A stretch of 64,000 nucleotides of DNA from Ignavibacteriota bacterium (GTDB lineage: Bacteria; Bacteroidota; Ignavibacteria; Ignavibacteriales; Ignavibacteriaceae). The translations under genes were made by a program, and so were the position numbers. Positions 17,491 to 24,955 of the stretch are shown here, piece after piece. Positions within the stretch are counted from its first letter, which is position 1. Every line of letters begins with the position of its first letter. Location of the stretch: positions 62,001 to 126,000 of the forward strand of contig CP053446.1 in NCBI GenBank assembly GCA_013285405.1, read 5' to 3'. The notes beneath the pieces are model-generated. The model did no database searches, was not told where the DNA came from, and saw nothing but the letters and a program-made list of their open reading frames with translations.

Positions 17491-19272
17491 ATGAAAAACA
17501 CAATTAAATATCTACCTCAGCTTATATCAGTAATATTCTTTTTATCCAATCAGACGTTTCCGCAAGCACCTGATACAGTGTGGACAAAAACTTTTGGTGG
17601 ATCCAATATTGATATTGGACACTGCGTTCAGCAGACTGCTGACAGTGGATACATTATAGCCGGTTACACTCGTTCGTACGGAACAATCAGCGGAAGAAAT
17701 GTTTGGCTGGTTAAAACAGATAAAAACGGAAATCAACAATGGAATAATACTTTTGGTGGGAACGCTGATGATGAAGGTTATTCTGTTCAACAAACTATTG
17801 ACGGCGGATACATTATCAGTGGTTATACAAAATCATTCGGTGCTGGTTTAATGGATGTTTTTCTTATTAAAGCAGATCCATCAGGAAACCAGGTTTGGTC
17901 AAAAACTTTTGGTGGTGTTCAGGATGATGAAGGTTATTCTGTTCTTGAAACTAATGATGGAGATTACCTTGTCGGTGGTGTCACCTCATCATCCGGAGCA
18001 GGTAGCAGAGATATGTGGATGATTAAAACTGATCCATCAGGAAATTTAATATGGCAAAAAACTCATGGTGGAATGAGTTCGGATGGTGCATGGTATGTAG
18101 CGCAAACAACTGATGGTGGTTTTATTTTAACAGGATGGACATTGTCTTATGGTCCAGGTGCTTTGGGAAATGCCTGGCTCGTAAAAACAGATTCACTTGG
18201 TAATCAACAATGGAATAAATTTTTTGGCGGTGATGATGTTGATCGCGGATATGCTGTTCAACAAACAACTGATGGTGGATATATTCTAACCGGTTACACA
18301 GATTCTTTTGGAGCAGGACTTTATGATATGCTCTTAATAAAAACAGATTCTTTAGGATATGCTGGTTGGACAAAAACATTTGGCGGAACCGGAAGAGATT
18401 ACGGTAATTCAGTTCAGCAGACAAGTGATGGAGGATTTATCGTTCTTGGTTATACTTTATCTTTTGGTGCCGGAGGTGATGATTTCTATCTTGTCAAAAC
18501 AGATGCAAACGGTAATGAAGAATGGTTTAAAACTTATGGTGGTTCTGCTTCCGATGTTGGATTTTTTATGCGACAGACAAATGACGGTGGATTAATTATG
18601 ACCGGTCACACTTTATCATTTGGTTCAGGTATTCACGATGTGTGGTTGATAAAGACAGAGAATATTATTCCTGTTGAGATGCTTAGTTTCACATCCAAAG
18701 TTACAGGTAACGATGTTAAATTGTTCTGGTCAACTGCAACAGAAACGAATAACTCGGGTTTTGAGATTCTTCGCGGAGTTTATCCCGCAAAAAGTGGGAC
18801 TCAGAATGACAAGGAGTGGGAATCTATTGGTTTTGTTCCCGGATTCGGAACAACAACAGAAGTTCATCATTATTCTTTTGTTGATGAATCACTCCAATCC
18901 GGAAATTATCAATACAGATTAAAGCAAGTTGATTTTGATGGAACATTTGAATATTCAAACATTATTGAAGTTACAATAGATGCACCGATTGAATTTTCTT
19001 TGGAACAAAATTTTCCTAACCCATTTAATTCAACAACAAAAATAAAATATACAATTCCTGCCTCCCTAAATCCCTCCAAAGGAGGGACTTTAGTGCAATT
19101 ACAAGTTTTCGATATTTTAGGGAACGCTGTCGCAACACTTGTCAACGAACAAAAACAACCCGGCACTTATGAAGTAGAATTCAATGGAACTGGACTACCA
19201 AGTGGAATATATTTTTATAAACTTAAAGCTGACAATTCTATCGAAACGAAAAAAATGATTTTACTTAAGTAA
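17491..19272 (+). CDS. T9SS-exported repeat (propeller-like) protein
   Basis: After a signal peptide (LISVIFFLSNQTFPQAP) the protein has about seven repeats of roughly 50 residues, each with W-KTFGG, D-GY-VQQT-DGGYI--GYT-SFGAG and D-WL-KTD-GN. This pattern is common in delta-60/WD40-like beta-propeller proteins of Bacteroidota. A T9SS sorting domain closes it (NFPNPFNSTTKI, KKMILLK). Start at the ATG at 17491 with GAGAGACG upstream. It holds the shared palindrome at 19071-19087 and a separate insertion encoding GVYPAKSGTQND. A surface-exposed structural or binding role is inferred only. Confidence 0.82.
   Translation: MKNTIKYLPQLISVIFFLSNQTFPQAPDTVWTKTFGGSNIDIGHCVQQTADSGYIIAGYTRSYGTISGRNVWLVKTDKNGNQQWNNTFGGNADDEGYSVQQTIDGGYIISGYTKSFGAGLMDVFLIKADPSGNQVWSKTFGGVQDDEGYSVLETNDGDYLVGGVTSSSGAGSRDMWMIKTDPSGNLIWQKTHGGMSSDGAWYVAQTTDGGFILTGWTLSYGPGALGNAWLVKTDSLGNQQWNKFFGGDDVDRGYAVQQTTDGGYILTGYTDSFGAGLYDMLLIKTDSLGYAGWTKTFGGTGRDYGNSVQQTSDGGFIVLGYTLSFGAGGDDFYLVKTDANGNEEWFKTYGGSASDVGFFMRQTNDGGLIMTGHTLSFGSGIHDVWLIKTENIIPVEMLSFTSKVTGNDVKLFWSTATETNNSGFEILRGVYPAKSGTQNDKEWESIGFVPGFGTTTEVHHYSFVDESLQSGNYQYRLKQVDFDGTFEYSNIIEVTIDAPIEFSLEQNFPNPFNSTTKIKYTIPASLNPSKGGTLVQLQVFDILGNAVATLVNEQKQPGTYEVEFNGTGLPSGIYFYKLKADNSIETKKMILLK
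18769..18812. repeat. In-frame repeat insertion in a T9SS protein gene
   Basis: The segment contains the imperfect inverted repeat TCCCGC-AAAAA-GTGGGA and encodes GVYPAKSGTQND. It interrupts the conserved NNSGFEI to WESIGF stretch at the same codon region as the unrelated palindrome at 15129-15147 in the upstream paralogue. Confidence 0.65.
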
Positions 19273-19378
19273 CCGTTATTCTTTTTAGAGGATCGATAAA
19301 TCAAACCTTTACGAATTCCCACCAATAGCACGAGTCCAAAATAATTATTATTTTTACCTGTAACAGAGAGGACAAATA

Positions 19379-20140
19379 ATGTATAAATTTATTTTTATAA
19401 TCTTAACTATAACTGCTCTATCAATATTTAACTGCAGTTCTGATGATAATAATATTAGTGAGGATGAACTTCACAACCTTTTTACAGATGCTATCGCAGG
19501 CAATTCAGAAGCGAATTTACGACTGCACGGAATTTTTTCAAACAAACATATTGGTAAAACAGATTATAATAGTCTGGCAATTAAAAGTATGAGTATTAAT
19601 AATAAATTATTCTATTCAGTACTGCTGGAATATAATGATCCGATATTAAATCTTTTTGCAATTTATGATGATCAGCTTAACTTGTATGTGCTCGATAAAT
19701 CACTAAATGGATACCTTAATGCAGAATGGAATGATATTGGGAATAGGAATTTTGTATTTGTGCAGGAAAGATTTCTGACCAAAGATGTATTGTCTCTTGA
19801 TCGCCTTTCTATTTACCAAGTATCAACCAATTCAGCGGATCTGGTTTACAGATCACTTAGCAGGTTTGTTAAAGAAAATCATATCTCTTACAACACAGTT
19901 GGAAGAATTACAGACGATTTTATTTTAACCAAAGTTAGTGATACAAATGATAAAAGGATAAATGATCAGGTAGATACTTTTTATTTTAATTCTGATTTAA
20001 AAAAATATTTAAGCAAATCTAACCTGTTTACTAAATATGTAAGACAGCAGATTAATGACTTTAACTGGACTCTCTTAAAACCAGAGATCCCTGCAGAATT
20101 TCTGGATACTGCTGCCGTTTCATCACATAAAGTAAATTAG
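19379..20140 (+). CDS. Lipoprotein of unknown function
   Basis: A 253-residue protein with a lipoprotein signal: hydrophobic FIFIILTITALSIF followed by NCSSDDNN, where the Cys would be lipidated. The rest is a mixture of beta segments and helices without a motif I recognise. The Ser/Asp/Asn-rich stretch after the Cys resembles the surface-export signal of Bacteroidota lipoproteins. An AGAGAGG site lies just before the ATG. It is upstream of sixA on the same strand. Confidence 0.7.
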   Translation: MYKFIFIILTITALSIFNCSSDDNNISEDELHNLFTDAIAGNSEANLRLHGIFSNKHIGKTDYNSLAIKSMSINNKLFYSVLLEYNDPILNLFAIYDDQLNLYVLDKSLNGYLNAEWNDIGNRNFVFVQERFLTKDVLSLDRLSIYQVSTNSADLVYRSLSRFVKENHISYNTVGRITDDFILTKVSDTNDKRINDQVDTFYFNSDLKKYLSKSNLFTKYVRQQINDFNWTLLKPEIPAEFLDTAAVSSHKVN

Positions 20141-20173
20141 AAAGTTTAATCCGGAATTTAGGAACATTTTAAA

Positions 20174-20656
20174 ATGAATATTTACTTAATAAGACACGGT
20201 GAATCCGAACCTACTTCTGAAAATAAACCTCACGAAGATAGAATGCTGACGGCAAACGGTATTGAAATTATTAAAACCTCGATGATTTTCTGGAAATATT
20301 TCATTGACAATTTTGATATCATTCTGACTTCACCATTAAAACGCGCCAAACAAACTGCACAAATAATTAATAGTATGTTTAAATCAGAATTTGAGGTAAT
20401 TGAAGAAATTTGTTTACTCAACGGAGGCTTGACTGAAGACTTGATTTCAATTGCCAGCGCGATGAATCTGAATGATATCGCAATGGTTGGTCATCAGCCT
20501 GATATTGGAATTCATATTGGCTCAATGATAGGAACTGTTGATTCTAATTTTAGAATACTACCTGCATCAATTGCAAAAGTACATTTCGCAGCAAACCCCG
20601 GGAAAGGGAAAGGTGTGCTTGAATTTCTTTTTCCACCAATAAACAAAAAAGGGTAA
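20174..20656 (+). CDS. sixA: Phosphohistidine phosphatase SixA-like
   Basis: A 160-residue histidine phosphatase. The catalytic RHG is at residues 7-9 (YLIRHGES), the second arginine is in LTSPLKRAKQTAQII, and the second histidine in MVGHQPDIG. Length and the TSPLKRAKQTA motif match SixA, which removes phosphate from histidine phosphotransfer domains or PTS proteins. An HPt-domain gene lies 1.1 kb downstream (21784-22182), a plausible but unproved substrate. The last codons overlap the 3' end of the SRP RNA on the other strand. Confidence 0.87.
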   Translation: MNIYLIRHGESEPTSENKPHEDRMLTANGIEIIKTSMIFWKYFIDNFDIILTSPLKRAKQTAQIINSMFKSEFEVIEEICLLNGGLTEDLISIASAMNLNDIAMVGHQPDIGIHIGSMIGTVDSNFRILPASIAKVHFAANPGKGKGVLEFLFPPINKKG

Positions 20657-20736
20657 CCAGCTACACAAGCTTTTGCTTACCACTGCTTCCTTCCGGACCT
20701 GATGGAGTTGGGCATTCACCTGTTAACTGGCACCCG
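20651..20736 (-). ncRNA. ffs: Signal recognition particle RNA (4.5S type)
   Basis: The minus strand contains the invariant SRP domain IV motif ATCAGGTCCGGAAGGAAGCA, with the GGAA tetraloop. Flanking arms pair GGGTGCCAG at the 5' end with CTGGTTACCC at the 3' end, giving the single hairpin of small bacterial SRP RNAs at about 86 nt. It binds Ffh for co-translational membrane targeting. Ends are estimated from the terminal pairing. Confidence 0.95.
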
Positions 20737-20792
20737 AAAACAATTTATAATTTAGAATTGAAAATGTATAATGAAAGATACGAAAGTATGAA

Positions 20793-21764
20793 CTATTTTT
20801 TTTTGAATTTGGACTTTTGACTTTTGGCTTGCTCAGTCAAAGTATTTCTTTCCCAAAAAACTCCATCCTGATAACCTTGTATCTTCGTATCAGTTTCAGC
20901 CATATCTAATCGCTTTAATGTAAGTGCACAATAATATTTATCAATTTCTATCCCTAAAAACTTTCTGTTAAGTTTTTTAGAAACGACTGCAGTTGTTCCT
21001 GAACCAAGAAATGGATCGAACACAATATCACCTTTGTTTGTGCTTGCAAGAATTATTTTTGCGAGAAGCTTTTCGGGTTTCTGAGTTGGATGATCTGTAT
21101 TTTCCTGCATTGACCAGAAAGGAACTGTAATATCATTCCAGATATTTGATGGAAATGTATCTCTGAAATTTCCTGAAAAATTCTGATTCCAGTCTTTCGG
21201 GTTTCTATTTTCATCTTTATATGGAGCCAAAACTTTTCGTCTGAGTTTTACATCGTTTACGTTAAAAGTAAATTGATTTGAATTAGTAAAAAACCAGATA
21301 TCCTCGCAGCAATTTTTCCAGTTTGTTTTTGCACCTCTACCCTTTTCTCTTTCCCAGGTAATTCTGTTTCTGACTTTAAAATATTTTGAACCGATGTTAA
21401 AAATTGAGGCTGACGACTTCCAATCACCGCAAATATAGATCGATGAATTTTCTTTTAATAATATTTTCATTCTGCTTAACCAAGAATCTAACCAGGATTC
21501 ATACTCAGCATCCTTCATTTCTTTGAATGATATATCATTAAATTTTTTAGTGAGGTTGTATGGAGGATCAATAAAAAGCAGATCAACAAAATTATCTGGT
21601 AAGTATTCAACTGCTTCAAATATATCCTGGTTAATAACTTTGTCAGTAACTGAATTAATCGTCTGTTTTTCGTTCAGTGTAATAACGGATTGAGAATAGT
21701 TTTCAATCTCCCATTCAGTAAGCCTGGTAGATCGGTTAAACTTAGCAGGTAATTTCTTCGTCAT
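20793..21764 (-). CDS. Site-specific DNA methyltransferase (beta class, amino-methylating)
   Basis: A 323-residue DNA methyltransferase with the catalytic motif IV DPPYNL near residue 65 and the AdoMet-binding motif I FDPFLGSGTT near residue 255, the beta-class order. The same order is used by N6-adenine and N4-cytosine enzymes; DPPY favours adenine. HPTQKP, the motif X region, is also present. The target-recognition region lies between, so the site cannot be read from the sequence. No restriction gene is adjacent, so it is an orphan enzyme in this window, possibly regulatory. Start taken at the ATG at 21764, one codon after an in-frame TTG. It is 17 bp downstream of the HPt gene and may share its transcript. 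Confidence 0.88.
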   Translation of the reverse strand: MTKKLPAKFNRSTRLTEWEIENYSQSVITLNEKQTINSVTDKVINQDIFEAVEYLPDNFVDLLFIDPPYNLTKKFNDISFKEMKDAEYESWLDSWLSRMKILLKENSSIYICGDWKSSASIFNIGSKYFKVRNRITWEREKGRGAKTNWKNCCEDIWFFTNSNQFTFNVNDVKLRRKVLAPYKDENRNPKDWNQNFSGNFRDTFPSNIWNDITVPFWSMQENTDHPTQKPEKLLAKIILASTNKGDIVFDPFLGSGTTAVVSKKLNRKFLGIEIDKYYCALTLKRLDMAETDTKIQGYQDGVFWERNTLTEQAKSQKSKFKKK

Positions 21765-21783
21765 CAAATCATGAATAAATTAG

Positions 21784-22182
21784 TTATTGATTGTTACGAG
21801 AAACAGGGTACTTCTCTTTTAATTCAAATAATTCATTGACTAATCGTGTGATACTTTTTTTCAGTTCGAAAATCAATAGAGAAACTTCAGGATTAAAATC
21901 ATTCTTCTTGATTGAAGTCTCAATGCTCCGGCACAATTCAACAAGACTTTCACAGCCTAAATTCAATAAGTTGCCTGAAAGTTTATGAGCATAAAATTTT
22001 AAAATCGCTGCATCTTTATTTTCAAAAGCTGTTTCCAATTCTTTAATCATTATTGGTATATCAGTCACATAAACATTTAAAATTTCACCAACAAATTCTT
22101 TATCCACATTCCCATCAACATTGAAGTTTGAAACAATCCGTTCTTCATCAATCAATTTTAATATTTTAGGATTTTTATTCAA
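21784..22182 (-). CDS. HPt (histidine phosphotransfer) domain protein
   Basis: A 132-residue all-helical protein with the HPt signature YAHKLSGNLLNLGCESLVELC, where the His accepts phosphate from a response regulator or hybrid kinase. It has no other domain. No kinase is adjacent; the SixA-like phosphatase 1.1 kb away could act on it. Stand-alone HPt proteins act in phosphorelays in the cytoplasm. Confidence 0.85.
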   Translation of the reverse strand: MNKNPKILKLIDEERIVSNFNVDGNVDKEFVGEILNVYVTDIPIMIKELETAFENKDAAILKFYAHKLSGNLLNLGCESLVELCRSIETSIKKNDFNPEVSLLIFELKKSITRLVNELFELKEKYPVSRNNQ

Positions 22183-22356
22183 TGTAATAGTTCTTTTGTT
22201 GGATTTACACTTTGCATATCTGTTTCTTAGTTAAACTGTTTTTGTTAATGTAAAAATAGGAATTTTAAAAGTAACGATTGCGTTCAATCTTGTTTACCGA
22301 CAGCCAAATATCTAATTTTAGATATCAATTTTCTCACTTTTTTCAGGATAATTTTT

Positions 22357-23538
22357 ATGAAAAGAACCATCGTTTCAATGCCCGGTGACGGCATTGGTAA
22401 AACAGTACTACCCGAAGCAATAAAAGTTTTAAACGCAGTCAAATTTGAAGCAGATTACGTTCACGGAGATATCGGCTGGGATTTTTGGTGCAGCGAAGGA
22501 AATGCACTTCCACAGCGTACAATTGAATTACTTCAAAAACACAAAATTGGTTTGTTTGGTGCAATCACTTCCAAACCAAAAGATGCTGCTGATAAAGAAC
22601 TTGATCCAAAATTAAAAGGAAAAGGTTTCACTTACTTTTCTCCAATTGTTTCAATGCGACAACACTTTAATCTTGATATTTGTATCCGTCCTTGTATTTC
22701 ATTTAAAGGCAACCCGCTTAATTTTATTAGAAAGGATAGCAAAGGTCATTACGAAGAACCGATAGTAAACTCTGTTATATTCAGACAAAATACAGAAGGA
22801 CTTTATGCAGGAATTGAATGGACAAATCCTCCCGCAAATGTTCGTGCAGCTTTTGAATCTCATCCGAAGTGGAAAGCATTTAAAGATGTTCCGAATGAAG
22901 ATTTAGCAATATCAAGCAGGATAATTACAAAGAATGCGGCAACGAGAATTATTCGTGCTGCTTTTGAGTACGCAAAAAAATATGGATACAAAAATGTAAC
23001 AGTTTGTGAAAAGCCAAATGTACTTCGCGAAACTTCCGGTATGATGCTGAAGATTGGAAAAGAACTTGCAAAAGAATTTCCGGGAATTTCATTATGGGAT
23101 ACAAATATTGATGCACAAATGATGTGGCTTACAAAAAATCCTGAAGATTACGGAGTTGTTGTTGCTGAAAATATGTTCGGTGATATTATTTCTGACGGAT
23201 TTGCCGGATTAGTTGGCGGACTTGGTTTTGCTTGTAGCGCAAATCTTGGTGAAGAAGTTTCAGTCTTTGAACCAACACACGGCAGTGCTCCAAAATATCA
23301 GGAATTAAGTCCATCAATCGTTAATCCGATTGCAATGATTATGAGTGCCTGTATGATGCTCGATCACATTGGTGAAACTGAAAAAGCTAATAAGATTAGA
23401 AAAGCAATTGCAAAAGTTATTGAAGAAGGAAAAGTAAAAACTTATGATATGATGAAACTTCGCGGAGGACCTGATGTATTTAAAAACGGAGCCTGCACAA
23501 CTCAGCAGATGACTGATGAGATAATTGCTAAAATGTGA
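22357..23538 (+). CDS. icd: Isocitrate dehydrogenase (isocitrate/isopropylmalate family)
   Basis: Interconverts isocitrate and 2-oxoglutarate with CO2, a step that also runs reductively in the reverse TCA cycle. The 393-residue protein starts with PGDGIGK and has the substrate motif SPIVSMRQHFNLDICIRP, FRQNTEGLYAG, and the metal/cofactor region NMFGDIISDGFAGLVGG followed by VFEPTHGSAPKY. It opens a run of same-strand genes that includes aconitase and citrate lyase subunits, which supports the isocitrate rather than isopropylmalate substrate. Its stop codon is directly followed by the left inverted-repeat arm of the first four-helix-bundle cassette. Confidence 0.88.
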   Translation: MKRTIVSMPGDGIGKTVLPEAIKVLNAVKFEADYVHGDIGWDFWCSEGNALPQRTIELLQKHKIGLFGAITSKPKDAADKELDPKLKGKGFTYFSPIVSMRQHFNLDICIRPCISFKGNPLNFIRKDSKGHYEEPIVNSVIFRQNTEGLYAGIEWTNPPANVRAAFESHPKWKAFKDVPNEDLAISSRIITKNAATRIIRAAFEYAKKYGYKNVTVCEKPNVLRETSGMMLKIGKELAKEFPGISLWDTNIDAQMMWLTKNPEDYGVVVAENMFGDIISDGFAGLVGGLGFACSANLGEEVSVFEPTHGSAPKYQELSPSIVNPIAMIMSACMMLDHIGETEKANKIRKAIAKVIEEGKVKTYDMMKLRGGPDVFKNGACTTQQMTDEIIAKM

Positions 23539-23544
23539 GAAGCA

Positions 23545-23974
23545 AAACGCAAGAAGCAAGACGAGAATTGAAATGTTAGAACTGAGTCATAAAAAATTGG
23601 ATGTGTGGATAAAAAGTATGGAGCTTGTAACTGAAATCTATAAGCTAACAATTAAATTTCCGATACAAGAAAAGTATGGTTTAACTTCACAAATAAGACG
23701 TTCCGCTATTTCTGTACCTTCAAATATTTCAGAAGGAAATGCGAGAATTTCGAAACAGGAAAGACTAAGATTTTTAGAAATTGCCAGAGCTTCATTAGTA
23801 GAATTAGATACTCAGATTGAAATAGCAATCAAATTAAATTATTTAAATAGTTCTGATACACGTGATATTTCTGAAATGATGAATCATACATTTGCTATGT
23901 TATCAAAATTTATTCAAAAAATAAAAAATGACAAGAGAAGTGAATGATCATCTTGCGTCTTGCTTCTCGCGTTT
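23545..23974. repeat. Inverted repeat bracketing four-helix-bundle cassette 1
   Basis: Arms AAACGCAAGAAGCAAGACG (23545-23563) and its complement with one mismatch (23956-23974) sit on either side of the four-helix-bundle gene. In a transcript they would pair over 19 bp and loop out the whole gene. This is the layout of 23S rRNA intervening sequences, here placed between two protein genes. Confidence 0.8.
23573..23947 (+). CDS. Four-helix-bundle protein (23S rRNA intervening-sequence protein family), copy 1
   Basis: A 124-residue protein with the family pattern SHKKLDVWIKSMELV, LTSQIRRSAISVPSNISEGNAR, RFLEIARASLVELDTQIEIA. The family was first described from ORFs inside 23S rRNA intervening sequences and is related to the Avd accessory protein of diversity-generating retroelements; its molecular role is unclear. 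Start set at the ATG at 23573, because the upstream part of the open frame is inverted-repeat sequence. It lies between icd and the HD-domain gene. About 55% similar to copy 2. Confidence 0.85.
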   Translation: MLELSHKKLDVWIKSMELVTEIYKLTIKFPIQEKYGLTSQIRRSAISVPSNISEGNARISKQERLRFLEIARASLVELDTQIEIAIKLNYLNSSDTRDISEMMNHTFAMLSKFIQKIKNDKRSE

Positions 23975-23986
23975 AACGGAGTACAA

Positions 23987-24520
23987 ATGAAAGATAAAGT
24001 CTTAAAAATATGGCCAGAAATTAACTGGATCGAAAACAAAGAGCTCAGAGAAAAAGTTTTATACTGCTGGGTTTATGCAATTGAAAATTCTGTTCTCACT
24101 CCCGAAGATTTAGAAGTAATTCCGTTTTCACTTCTCATTAAAGATTGCAAAATATCTTTTATGAATCACAAACGTACTGCAGTTCAGCTTTCTGTTGATA
24201 TTGCAAAACGAATGAAAGAGAACTTTAAAGATGAAATTAAAATTGATATGGATTTTTTAATTGCCGGTGCAATTCTAATTGATATCGGGAAACTGATTGA
24301 ATACGACAAAGTTGATGGCAAACTTGTTACAAGTAAAGCCGGACATTTGCTTCGCCATCCTTTCAGCGGAGTATCAATTGCGGACAGATTTGGATTACCT
24401 TACGAAGTTCAGCATATAATTGCATATCACGCAAAAGAAGGAGATTTAGCAAAACGAAATGTTGAAGCAATAATTGTTCATCATGCGGATTTTGTTTCGT
24501 TTGATCCGTTTAAAGCGTGA
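23987..24520 (+). CDS. HD-domain protein with altered HD motif
   Basis: A 177-residue protein of the HD phosphohydrolase superfamily. Histidines corresponding to the first, third and later metal ligands can be seen in NHKRTAVQL, LRHPFSGVS, IAYHAKEG and IIVHHADF. The central HD pair, usually LLHDIGK, here reads ILIDIGK, so the His is replaced by Ile while the Asp remains. That may reduce metal binding or the sequence may use another ligand. The ATG at 23987 has GGAG upstream. It sits between icd and aconitase, each junction being filled by a four-helix-bundle cassette. Substrate unknown. Confidence 0.78.
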   Translation: MKDKVLKIWPEINWIENKELREKVLYCWVYAIENSVLTPEDLEVIPFSLLIKDCKISFMNHKRTAVQLSVDIAKRMKENFKDEIKIDMDFLIAGAILIDIGKLIEYDKVDGKLVTSKAGHLLRHPFSGVSIADRFGLPYEVQHIIAYHAKEGDLAKRNVEAIIVHHADFVSFDPFKA

Positions 24521-24930
24521 GAAGTTAGAGGCAAGAGGTAAGAAGTTTTATGCTGGATTTAAGTCATAAAAGGTTAGATATCTGGAAATTCAGTTTGGAG
24601 TTAGTTGTAAAGATTTACTCTTTAACTTCAAATTTTCCAAAAGAAGAATTATTCGGATTAACGAGTCAATTAAGAAGAGCATCTGTCTCAGTGAGTTCAA
24701 ATATTGCTGAGGGATTGTCCAGAACATCCAAACTTGAAAAAGCAAGATTTCTAGAAATTTCAAGATCATCGCTTGTCGAAATAGATACTCAATTAGAAAT
24801 TGCAACTAAGTTAAATCTTTGTAATAAAAATAATTTAGTTGAAATTGAAAAATTATTAAACAGTTTATTTGCAATGATTACTTCATTAAAAAAGAAAATT
24901 AAATAAAAACCTCTTGCTTCTCACCTCTAG
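24517..24930. repeat. Inverted purine-rich repeats bracketing four-helix-bundle cassette 2
   Basis: GTGAGAAG and GCAAGAGGT on the left face ACCTCTTGCTTCTCAC on the right (24909-24924). The left arm has an extra six or seven bases compared with the right, so pairing is imperfect, but the same AGAAGCAAGA-type unit is used as in cassette 1. Confidence 0.7.
24550..24906 (+). CDS. Four-helix-bundle protein (intervening-sequence protein family), copy 2
   Basis: A 118-residue relative of copy 1 with LSHKRLDIWKFSLELV, LTSQLRRASVSVSSNIAEG and ARFLEISRSSLVEIDTQLEIA. It is flanked by purine-rich arms: TTAGAGGCAAGAGGTAAGAAG (24525-24545) before it and CCTCTTGCTTCTCACCTCTAG (24910-24930) after it. These can pair with each other with small offsets, as around copy 1. 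It lies between the HD gene and aconitase, on the same strand. Confidence 0.85.
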   Translation: MLDLSHKRLDIWKFSLELVVKIYSLTSNFPKEELFGLTSQLRRASVSVSSNIAEGLSRTSKLEKARFLEISRSSLVEIDTQLEIATKLNLCNKNNLVEIEKLLNSLFAMITSLKKKIK

Positions 24931-24955
24931 CTGAGAACAAGATTACGGAGTAAAA

